A stretch of 64,000 nt of DNA from UBA877 sp034436335. Its GTDB lineage: Bacteria > Chloroflexota > Anaerolineae > Anaerolineales > Villigracilaceae. The position numbers were made by a program, and so were the translations under genes. Where the stretch lies: the NCBI GenBank assembly GCA_034436335.1, contig DAOTVO010000021.1, positions 29,219 through 93,218 on the forward strand, given 5' to 3'. Positions 43,628-50,789 of this stretch are shown here, piece after piece. Below the pieces are notes generated by a model, which was not told the DNA's origin, ran no database searches, and saw nothing but the letters and a program-made list of their open reading frames with translations. Positions within the stretch are counted from its first letter, which is position 1; every line of letters starts with the position of its first letter.

Positions 43628-44369
43628 GGCCGGCAGACTGTTGACGGGCAAGGAAGGCCAGGTAGAGCGCCACCGAACCGGCGACGGCGGCGTTGAGCGA
43701 TTCGATCTTTCCCTGCATCGGCAGGCGGACGAGGAAATCGCATTTGGATTTGACCAGCGGACGAATGCCCTCGCCCTCCGAGCCGACGACGAGCGCCAGC
43801 CCGCCCGTCCACTCGACCTCGGACGGGAGGCGCGCTTGGGGAGCCTGGTCCAACCCGAGGGTCCAGACGCCCGCCGCGCGCAGTTCGTCAATTGCCTGGG
43901 AAAGGTTCATCTGGGCGATGAGCAGATGCTCCGACGCGCCCGAGGAGGCGTTGACCACCGCCGGGGTCACCTCCACCGTCCGCGCCAGGGGCAGCAAGAT
44001 GCCGTGCACGCCCACCGCCTCCGCCGTGCGCAGCAGGGCGCCGAAGTTCTGCGGGTCGTGGAGTGCGTCGAGAATCAGCAAGAAGGGCGGCTCGCCGCGC
44101 TGCGCGGCCAGGTCGAGCAGGTCGGCCAGGGTCACGTAGGGATAGCCGCTCGTCTCGAGGACGACGCCCTGGTGAGCGGGGTGGATTTTGTCCAGGGCCG
44201 GGCGCGGAGCGCGGCCGATGGGGAGGCGGCGTTCCTGCGCCAGGCGCAAAATCTCGGCCAGGCGGCCTTTCTCCTGGGCGCCCTCGGCCACCTGCAGCCC
44301 AAAAACCTGCCGCCGCCTGGCGCGCAGGGCCTCATAGACGGCGTTGCGCGAGTAGAGCCATTCTCTCAT
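43623..44369 (-). CDS. rlmB: 23S rRNA 2'-O-methyltransferase, TrmH/RlmB type
   Basis: 248 aa from the ATG at 44369. N-terminal L30e-like substrate-binding domain (REWLYSRNAVYEALRAR), then SPOUT motifs LILDALHDPQNFGALLRTAE (motif 1), LALVVGSEGEGIRP (motif 2) and LPMQGKIESLNAAVAGSVAL (motif 3, with the conserved Ser-Leu-Asn). It methylates G2251-type sites in 23S rRNA or a related position. TrmH for tRNA is less likely because of the L30e-like domain. Divergent from the RlmI-like gene. Confidence 0.9.
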   Translation of the reverse strand: MREWLYSRNAVYEALRARRRQVFGLQVAEGAQEKGRLAEILRLAQERRLPIGRAPRPALDKIHPAHQGVVLETSGYPYVTLADLLDLAAQRGEPPFLLILDALHDPQNFGALLRTAEAVGVHGILLPLARTVEVTPAVVNASSGASEHLLIAQMNLSQAIDELRAAGVWTLGLDQAPQARLPSEVEWTGGLALVVGSEGEGIRPLVKSKCDFLVRLPMQGKIESLNAAVAGSVALYLAFLARQQSAGR

Positions 44370-44423
44370 CGGCCTGATTCTAACACGCTTGTGCGAAAAA
44401 ACGCTTTGCTGCCCGGACTGTGG

Positions 44424-44429
44424 CATAAT
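44424..44429 (+). promoter_or_regulatory. -10 box (CATAAT), leaderless arrangement
   Basis: CATAAT lies 6 bases upstream of the ATG at 44436. No clear -35 box. Confidence 0.5.
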
Positions 44430-44435
44430 AAACGC

Positions 44436-45638
44436 ATGGACGCTCTCATTCTCAAACCCGGTCGTGAAAAATCGCTCCTGCGCCGTCACCCATGGGTCTT
44501 TTCGGGCGCTGTGGCCCGCCTGGAAGGGAATCCCGCCCCGGGCGCGACCGTTGACCTGCTCTCCGCTAAAGGAGATTTTCTCGCCCGCGCCGCCTATTCC
44601 CCCCATTCCCAAATCCGCGCTCGTGTCTGGACTTTCGACCCGTCTGAGGCTGTCGACGCGGCGTTCTTCCGCCGCCGAATTTCCCAGGCCATTGCCCGGC
44701 GCGCCCGTCTTCTGCCGCAGACGAGGCAAGCATCTGCCGCCTATCGGTTGATTCACGCCGAATCGGACGGCTTGCCGGGGCTGGTGGTGGACCGGTATGC
44801 AGAGACGCTGGTCGTGCAATTCCTTTCGACCGGCGCGGAATACTGGAAAGATACCCTCGCCGACCTTTTGCTCGCAGAGACCGGACTTTCTGCCATCTAC
44901 GAGCGTTCAGATGCCGATGTGCGTGCGTTGGAGGGCTTGCCCCTCCGTTCCGCTTCCCTGCGCGGCGACATTGGCCCTTCTCCACTCATCATCCTCGAAA
45001 ACAATTTGAAATTCCGCGTTGACCTGGCTGGCGGACACAAAACCGGCTTCTATCTCGACCAGCGCATCAACCGTCAGCGGGTTCGCGAACTTGCCGCCGG
45101 CAGCGAAGTGCTGGACTGTTTCTGTTACACGGGCGGGTTTACGGTCAACGCGCTGGCGGGCGGGGCCAGGTCGGTGCTGTCGGTGGATTCTTCTGCCGAA
45201 GCGTTGAGGCTGTGCGGCGAGAATGTGGCACTCAATGCTCTGCCTATCGAGCGGCACGCAATTTTGGAAGGAGATGTTTTTCACATCTTGCGCAAGTTCC
45301 GCGATGAGGGGCGTCTTTTCGACATGATTGTGCTCGACCCGCCCAAATTTGCTCCCACAGCCGCCCAGGCCGAGAAGGCTGCGCGTGGGTACAAAGACAT
45401 CAACCTCCTGGCCTTCAAACTCCTGCGGCCGGGCGGCTTGCTTGTCACTTTCTCTTGTTCCGGCGGCGTGGACGAGGCCCTGTTTCAGAAGATTGTCGCT
45501 TCTGCCGCGCTGGACGCTGGCGTGGAAGCGCAAATCGTAGAGCGCCTCCAACAGGCACCAGACCATCCGGTGGCGCTGAACTTTCCCGAAGGAGCCTATT
45601 TGAAAGGATTGGTGTGTGTGAAAGAAGGGGAGAAATGA
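44436..45638 (+). CDS. Class I rRNA cytosine-C5 methyltransferase, RlmI/PUA type
   Basis: 400 aa. An N-terminal PUA domain (ILKPGREKSLLRRHPWVFSG) is followed by the EEHEA-like linker (YRLIHAESDGLPGLVVDRY) and a Rossmann methyltransferase domain with GFYLDQRINRQRV, SAM motif I VLDCFCYTGGFTVNAL and motif IV DMIVLDPPKFAP. The catalytic Cys is likely in TFSCSGGV. It should methylate a cytosine of 23S rRNA (C1962-type). The start is fixed by the divergent rlmB gene and the -10 box. Confidence 0.9.
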   Translation: MDALILKPGREKSLLRRHPWVFSGAVARLEGNPAPGATVDLLSAKGDFLARAAYSPHSQIRARVWTFDPSEAVDAAFFRRRISQAIARRARLLPQTRQASAAYRLIHAESDGLPGLVVDRYAETLVVQFLSTGAEYWKDTLADLLLAETGLSAIYERSDADVRALEGLPLRSASLRGDIGPSPLIILENNLKFRVDLAGGHKTGFYLDQRINRQRVRELAAGSEVLDCFCYTGGFTVNALAGGARSVLSVDSSAEALRLCGENVALNALPIERHAILEGDVFHILRKFRDEGRLFDMIVLDPPKFAPTAAQAEKAARGYKDINLLAFKLLRPGGLLVTFSCSGGVDEALFQKIVASAALDAGVEAQIVERLQQAPDHPVALNFPEGAYLKGLVCVKEGEK

Positions 45639-45650
45639 GTGTGGCTGTTT

Positions 45651-46709
45651 CTATTTCCCCGCGCTGATGATGACCCGCTCGCCCAGCCCGGCCCACTCGT
45701 AGAGCCACTTCGCGTCGGCAGGCGAGAGATTGATGCACCCGTGCGAGACAGGCGCGCCAAAGTCATCGTGCCAGTAGGCGGCGTGAAAGCCCAGGTCGCC
45801 GGAGTAGGTCATAAAGTGCGGCACGCCCTCCAGGTAGTAGACGCTGATCGAACCGGCGGGCGGCGTCAGTTGAATGTAGGGGAATTTGTGAAGGATGGCG
45901 AACCTTCCCGGGAATGTCCAGCCGGGCTGCTTGCCGGTCGAGACGAGGGTGGCGAAGACCAGTTTGCACTCGTTGTAGACGCGCAGGGTCTGCTCGGCCA
46001 AATCAACGTAAATAAAGCGGCAGGTGTTCGCCCCCGCATCCGCCGGGACCTGGGAACCGGTCAACGCGATGGCTTCCTCCGGCAGCCACTCGTTCGGGCC
46101 GACGGCGATGTAGCCGGGATTTTGCGTTTGTGAGGGAACTTCGTGGATGACCTCGTAACGGTGGTAATCGCGCACCGCCTGCCCGTCCGCGTTGACCGAC
46201 TGCACGTCCGTCAGTACCCAGCCAAAGTGGAAGTCCACACTGCGGGTCAGCAGGAGGCCGCGAAACGTGGACGGAGCCAGCAGTTGCACTTCGGCGGCGT
46301 CCATCCAACCGTAATAGACGGTGTAATAGGTCTTGCCGTCGCGCTCCGCTTCGCCGACCACCGAGACGTAGGCCGGGACGTTGGGCAGGTAGCCGAAGTT
46401 GCCGGTCTGTTTGACGGCGTCGTTGAGTGTGGCGTAGACGCGCGCTTTTGGGTTCGTCACCAGTCCGTAGCGGTATTCGAGGACCGTGTAGGATTCATCC
46501 AGCAGTTGATACCAGGCCGGTTCGGGGGGCAGGGTGGGGGGGACTGTTGCCGTCGGCGTGGGCGTGGCGGTCTCTGTCGGCGTCGGGGAGGGGAGAAAGG
46601 TGGGCGTGGCGGTTGGGGGAAGCGCAGGAGCCGCGCCGCAGGAGGCAAGCAGAAAGGCCAAAAGGAAGAAGTAAAAAAATAAGAAGTAAGAGGACAAAAT
46701 TCGCGTCAT
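45651..46709 (-). CDS. L,D-transpeptidase lipoprotein (YkuD domain)
   Basis: 352 aa from the ATG at 46709. Lipoprotein signal: hydrophobic FLFFYFFLLAFLLASCG with lipobox LLASC, then a Pro/Thr-rich linker. Residues about 60-215 form two SH3-like or unknown beta domains. The YkuD catalytic domain is at the C-terminus: FVYVDLAEQTLRVYN-type start (here IYVDLAEQTLRVYN) and the active site SHGCINLSPADAKWL with the catalytic Cys. It makes 3-3 crosslinks in peptidoglycan or anchors proteins to it. A longer upstream start overlaps holB. The start codon lies in a nonamer repeat. Confidence 0.9.
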   Translation of the reverse strand: MTRILSSYFLFFYFFLLAFLLASCGAAPALPPTATPTFLPSPTPTETATPTPTATVPPTLPPEPAWYQLLDESYTVLEYRYGLVTNPKARVYATLNDAVKQTGNFGYLPNVPAYVSVVGEAERDGKTYYTVYYGWMDAAEVQLLAPSTFRGLLLTRSVDFHFGWVLTDVQSVNADGQAVRDYHRYEVIHEVPSQTQNPGYIAVGPNEWLPEEAIALTGSQVPADAGANTCRFIYVDLAEQTLRVYNECKLVFATLVSTGKQPGWTFPGRFAILHKFPYIQLTPPAGSISVYYLEGVPHFMTYSGDLGFHAAYWHDDFGAPVSHGCINLSPADAKWLYEWAGLGERVIISAGK

Positions 46710-46733
46710 TCGCCTGTTCGCGGAATTTGCGCT
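46699..46733. repeat. Nonamer repeat at the L,D-transpeptidase start
   Basis: ATTCGCGTC, ATTCGCCTG, TTCGCGGA (one base short), ATTTGCGCT. The CAT of the minus-strand start codon (46707-46709) straddles units 1 and 2. Confidence 0.65.
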
Positions 46734-46743
46734 GAAAAGACGG

Positions 46744-47742
46744 TTACCCATGCGGCCAATCCAACAGCGTGACCTCGACCAGCAGGCGGGCGTTGACGTT
46801 CCTATCCAGCTCTTCGATAGCCTTCTCGGTTTGCCCGGTGAGCCGGCGCGCCGTTTCGAGACCGAGACGGGCAGCCAGGGCGCGGATTTCCTCGGCGCGG
46901 TCCACGTTGACGAGCGGGGCGGAGGCGCCCGAAGCAGCGACCAGCACGTCGCGCCAGTAGGAAAGCCAGAGGAGCAGGGTTTCGCGGGGACGTTCCGGCT
47001 CGGCGCGTTTGCGGTCGGTCAGCCGCTCAGCGTAGGCGAATTTCTCCACGCGGGAGGCCGAAAGCAGGCGGCGCAGGTCGTCCAGCCGCTGGCGGCGGAA
47101 GTCCAGGGCCTGGGGGTCGGCGAGCAGACGGAAGGCCAGGCCGGGGCGTCCGGCGGAGAGATGCGCTAGCAGGCGGGCGGTTTCCGCGTCCGCGCCGCGT
47201 TCGCGCAGGGCGGCCGCGACCGTTTCGACGGTCAGGGGGCGCAGACGCATCACCTGGCAGCGCGAGACGATGGTCGGCAGGAGCGATTCGGTCGTGTCGG
47301 CGGTCAGCAGGAGGATGGCGTGCTGCGGGGCTTCCTCCAGCGTCTTGAGCAGGGCGTTGGCGGCGCTGGCGTTGGCCTCCTCGAAGCGCAGAAAGAGCGC
47401 CACGCGCCGTTCGCCCTGATAGGGTTTGAGCGAGAGCAGTTGGCGCACTTCGCGCACCTGCTCCACCTTCAGCACGCCGCCTTCTTTTTCGGCCTGCACC
47501 ACCGTCAGGTCGGCGTATTGCATGGCCTCGATTTGTCGGCAGGTGCGGCATTGGCCGCAGGGTTGGCCGGGGGAGAGCGGGGTGGGACAGAGCAGCGCCT
47601 GGGCAAAACGCAGCGCCAGCGTGCGGCGTCCGACCCCCGAGGGGCCGGTGAAGAGGTAGGCGTGGCTCAGGGCGCCGCGCTCAATTTGGGCGCGCAGCAG
47701 GTCAACTGCCCAAGTGTGGCCGAGGAGGTTCCAGGTGGTCAT
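46744..47742 (-). CDS. holB: DNA polymerase III delta' subunit
   Basis: 332 aa. Clamp-loader AAA+ fold: LLGHTWAVDLLRAQIERG, SHAYLFTGPSGVGRRTLA, a four-Cys zinc module (CPTPLSPGQPCGQCRTC), ANALLKTLEEAPQHAILLL and the SRC sensor (IVSRCQVMRLRPL). The Walker A lysine is Arg (GVGRRT), in keeping with delta' not hydrolysing ATP. Its ATG overlaps the stop of the HhH/Fe-S gene, so it is translated from the same message. Confidence 0.9.
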   Translation of the reverse strand: MTTWNLLGHTWAVDLLRAQIERGALSHAYLFTGPSGVGRRTLALRFAQALLCPTPLSPGQPCGQCRTCRQIEAMQYADLTVVQAEKEGGVLKVEQVREVRQLLSLKPYQGERRVALFLRFEEANASAANALLKTLEEAPQHAILLLTADTTESLLPTIVSRCQVMRLRPLTVETVAAALRERGADAETARLLAHLSAGRPGLAFRLLADPQALDFRRQRLDDLRRLLSASRVEKFAYAERLTDRKRAEPERPRETLLLWLSYWRDVLVAASGASAPLVNVDRAEEIRALAARLGLETARRLTGQTEKAIEELDRNVNARLLVEVTLLDWPHG

Positions 47743-48911
47743 GTGCGGAAGTTTTCAATCAAGTCAGGAGAGGACAAATGACCGTCACACAAGTCTTTCA
47801 ACGGGCATTCCTTGCATTTGGGTTGATCGTGGTTGAAACAATAGTTTGTGCCGATGTAGATAAGTCCGTCGTCAAAATGGGCAACCGTTTCTTCGGCTAG
47901 CAGCAAATAGGCATGCTGAAGCCTGTGGATCTCGAATTTCCTGGGCGACTTCTTATGGGTGGCTAGGTGATTGACTGCAATTTCAGCATAAGCGTTCTGA
48001 ATTCCCTGTGGAAGGTCTCTGGAAGTTGCTAGGCCTCGGATGTTGGTGACGCGCAGATAATTCATGCCGCCCTTGCCGCGCCCGGGTTGAATCACCTGGT
48101 GGTGAATGTAATCTTCCAAAGAAGCCCACTCCAGCAAGTAGCCGGTACGCCAGAGTACCCGTCCGGCATTGGAATCATACGGGACTTCAAAAGAGTAAGG
48201 CCCCCAGGTTATCTCTTTGCGGCGCGTAAGATTGAATACGGAAACCAGCCATTTGGCAAACAAATGGCAGGCTTTATCTCCAATGGCTTTGCCAAGGCCA
48301 TAACGCTCGTGGTCTTTTAGCGCTGCCGTCATGCTCTCGGCAGAGGGATAACTTTCCAGGTAGTCCAGCAAAGGCGTCCGGGATTTCTTTTCGCCCTGTT
48401 CCTGTTCAAGAAGAAGAGGCAAAGCGAGGGGAACACCCCAGCGGAAGACGGCGTAGTTCAACCCTTGCTTTGAATTGTCCATGAACAGGTTGTATCGGCT
48501 AGGCCGGGATAGATTTTCACGCGCCCATGCTTCTGCCCGAAGCGTTTTGATGGATTGATGGCGGGCAAGAATCTGGTCAATGGCGATGCCGAGTTCTTGA
48601 AAAAAAGCGACCGGCCGATGGAAAAAACGGATTTCTCTGTGATACAAGTCGTTGGTAACGCTAACGAGCAGATTGCGCACGCCAAGGATATCGGGGCCCT
48701 GGTCCATCACGGCGTTGAGCAGCAAAAAGCGCGTCAGGAGCTCGCGCCGACTGATGTTGCTGCCATCGGTTGCGTCCAGATTTTCCCTGTCAATCTCCCC
48801 TTGCTTGTTGAGCAGATTCCTGAAAATTTCTACCGAGACCAAAGAAGGAGCCGAGGAGTGGTTCTTTCCCTCTTGGGCAATTCGACGGATCAAGGCAGGT
48901 ATCCGGTTCAT
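47739..48911 (-). CDS. HhH-GPD glycosylase-like Fe-S protein paired with a DNA methyltransferase
   Basis: 390 aa. I recognise no named family, but three features match endonuclease III-like glycosylases in the right order: a helix-hairpin-helix-like stretch GLGKAIGDKACHLFAKWLV (about 205-223), then PYDSNAGRVLWRTGYL (about 244-259) resembling the catalytic VDTHVxRVLxRLG loop with Asp246, and a C-terminal C-x7-C-x2-C-x5-C cluster (C358, C366, C369, C375), nearly the 4Fe-4S loop of EndoIII/MutY (C-x6-C-x2-C-x5-C). It lies 15 bases after the methyltransferase and its TGA overlaps the holB start. Likely role, by inference: restriction effector or repair glycosylase for modified bases. Base composition is more AT-rich than its neighbours, suggesting transfer. 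Confidence 0.6.
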   Translation of the reverse strand: MNRIPALIRRIAQEGKNHSSAPSLVSVEIFRNLLNKQGEIDRENLDATDGSNISRRELLTRFLLLNAVMDQGPDILGVRNLLVSVTNDLYHREIRFFHRPVAFFQELGIAIDQILARHQSIKTLRAEAWARENLSRPSRYNLFMDNSKQGLNYAVFRWGVPLALPLLLEQEQGEKKSRTPLLDYLESYPSAESMTAALKDHERYGLGKAIGDKACHLFAKWLVSVFNLTRRKEITWGPYSFEVPYDSNAGRVLWRTGYLLEWASLEDYIHHQVIQPGRGKGGMNYLRVTNIRGLATSRDLPQGIQNAYAEIAVNHLATHKKSPRKFEIHRLQHAYLLLAEETVAHFDDGLIYIGTNYCFNHDQPKCKECPLKDLCDGHLSSPDLIENFRT

Positions 48912-48926
48912 AGCGTGCTTTTTCCT

Positions 48927-49859
48927 CTACGGCAAAACTGTTTCAAACGACATTTGGACGGCAGAATCTGGCTTTTTACCGTTTTTTTCACCACCGTTTG
49001 AAGCAGGCTCATCTATGTCTATTTTCTCGAAAACCGCTACCAGCTGTTGTGGGCGCAGAGCCGGTGGCTCCTTGAGACGTGCTCTCGCCAGATGAGCATA
49101 TTTGGGGATGATTTCATACCCTACGGCATTTCGACCGAGGTAATGAGCCACCTTGGTTGTTTGTCCCGATCCCAAGAAGGGGTCTAGGATCAAATCGCCG
49201 GGGTAGGAATAGAGCGAGATAAGACGGTGGGGGATTTCTTCGGGAAACGGCGCCGGATGGTCAATCACATCTGGAGGAACAGGAGCAATGTGCCAAATAT
49301 TGTTGGCAATGTCTAGCGTGAACAAGCGATTAATGGGATAGCGAGATTGTTCTTTTTCGGTTTCGGTGCGTCCTTCATAGATTTTCGGCCCGGGCTTTTG
49401 AAAGACCAGAATATATTCGTTCATAATATTGGGGTAAAAGTAACCCGGGTAAGGTTTTTGAATGCTCACGCCGGCCCGTTTGACGCCCGCCGTGCACTTA
49501 TGCCAGATGAAATCCTGGTAGAACAACCAATGATTTTTTGTCATTTGCGAGACAAAGTCGAAAGGAACGGCATAGAGATCGCCATTCAGCAAAACGGTCC
49601 CGATGACCACTGCACACAAACCGCCCGGTTTTGTGACCCGGAAGACTTCCGCAAAAATACGCATCAACCAAGCCAAGTATTCGTCGTAATCCACATACCC
49701 CTGAGCGTATCGGCGTGTACGGTAATGTTGTCGCTTGTTGGCAGCATGGATGTCGTAATCAATGGCATTCCAGTAAGGCGGCGAGGTAACGGTCAGGGCG
49801 ACGCTATTCTCCTTGACCTCACTCATTTGCTCACATGATTTCTCATAAATCTCGATCAT
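48927..49859 (-). CDS. DNA methyltransferase, beta class (N4-cytosine or N6-adenine)
   Basis: 310 aa from the ATG at 49859, which has GGAGAGGAG about 10 bases upstream; a GTG at 49868 overlapping the rsgA stop is an alternative. Motif IV TSPPYWNAIDY comes first (about residue 30) and the SAM-binding motif I DPFLGSGQTTKVAHYLGRNA near residue 235, the beta order. SPPY is usual for N4-cytosine enzymes but also occurs in some N6-adenine ones. No separate specificity subunit is present, so target recognition lies between the motifs (about 90-200). It pairs with the downstream HhH/Fe-S protein. The 40-residue tail is charged and may be disordered. Confidence 0.87.
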   Translation of the reverse strand: MIEIYEKSCEQMSEVKENSVALTVTSPPYWNAIDYDIHAANKRQHYRTRRYAQGYVDYDEYLAWLMRIFAEVFRVTKPGGLCAVVIGTVLLNGDLYAVPFDFVSQMTKNHWLFYQDFIWHKCTAGVKRAGVSIQKPYPGYFYPNIMNEYILVFQKPGPKIYEGRTETEKEQSRYPINRLFTLDIANNIWHIAPVPPDVIDHPAPFPEEIPHRLISLYSYPGDLILDPFLGSGQTTKVAHYLGRNAVGYEIIPKYAHLARARLKEPPALRPQQLVAVFEKIDIDEPASNGGEKNGKKPDSAVQMSFETVLP

Positions 49860-49864
49860 GACTA

Positions 49865-50779
49865 TCACTCCTCTCCGGCACGTAACCTCAGATACGACTC
49901 ATACCGCTGCGGATGCACCTGGCCGCGCTCGACGGCGGCGCGCACGGCGCAGCCCGGCTCGATGCGGTGCGTGCAGTCGCTGAACTGGCAAGCACTCACC
50001 AGGGGGGCGATCTCTGGGAAGTAGCCGTCCAGTTCCTCCGGCTCGGTGTCCCACAGGGCCAGGGAGCGCAGGCCGGGGGTATCGGCCACATAGCCGCCGC
50101 CCGCCAGCGGGAACAACTGGCGCACGGTGGTGGTGTGACGTCCCTTGCGCACGGCTTCGCTGACCTCGCGCACCGCCAGCCCCAGCCCCGGCTGCATGGC
50201 ATTCAGCAGGCTGGATTTGCCTACCCCGCTCGGCCCGGCCAGGGCCGAAATCTTGCCCGTCAGGCGCTGGCGCAGTTCCTCCACGCTCTGACCGCTCTTG
50301 GCGCAGGCATAAATGACCGGATAGCCGATGGACGGGTAAAAGCCGAAAAGGCGCTCGGCCTCGGCCTGCCCCACCAGGTCCACCTTGTTGGCGACGATGA
50401 GCGCCGGGATGCCCTGCTTCTCGGCGATGACCAGAAAGCGGTCGAGCATGCGCAGATGGGGGGCTGGCTGCGCGCACGCAAAGACAAACACCGCCTGGTC
50501 GGGGTTGGCGATGAGGACTTGTTGATAGACGCCCTGCGGCCGCGGGTCGAGCCGGACGAGGGCGCGGGTACGGGGTTCGACCCTCTCGATTGTCCCGGTT
50601 CCATCTGGCAGGCGCGCCACCTGAACGCGGTCGCCGATGGCGGCGATGTCGCCCAGGCGCGGCCCCTGCTTGAGGCGGCCGCGCAGGACACAGGTCAAGA
50701 GTCCGTCCGCCGTCTGGACGGTGAAAAATCCCGACTGGGAACGGACGATGAGACCGGGCTCGACAGCGGCCTGTGGCAT
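49865..50779 (-). CDS. rsgA: Ribosome small-subunit-dependent GTPase A
   Basis: 304 aa from the ATG at 50779, which starts after the PBP2 stop; an upstream ATG overlaps PBP2. OB-fold N-terminus, then circularly permuted GTPase motifs: G4 VANKVDLV, G5, G1 LAGPSGVGKSSLLNAM, G3 VADTPGLRSL. C-terminal zinc domain C-x5-C-H-(x)-C (CQFSDCTHRIEPGC). It checks late 30S maturation. Usual length. Confidence 0.93.
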   Translation of the reverse strand: MPQAAVEPGLIVRSQSGFFTVQTADGLLTCVLRGRLKQGPRLGDIAAIGDRVQVARLPDGTGTIERVEPRTRALVRLDPRPQGVYQQVLIANPDQAVFVFACAQPAPHLRMLDRFLVIAEKQGIPALIVANKVDLVGQAEAERLFGFYPSIGYPVIYACAKSGQSVEELRQRLTGKISALAGPSGVGKSSLLNAMQPGLGLAVREVSEAVRKGRHTTTVRQLFPLAGGGYVADTPGLRSLALWDTEPEELDGYFPEIAPLVSACQFSDCTHRIEPGCAVRAAVERGQVHPQRYESYLRLRAGEE

Positions 50780-50789
50780 ACGCTTGCGT

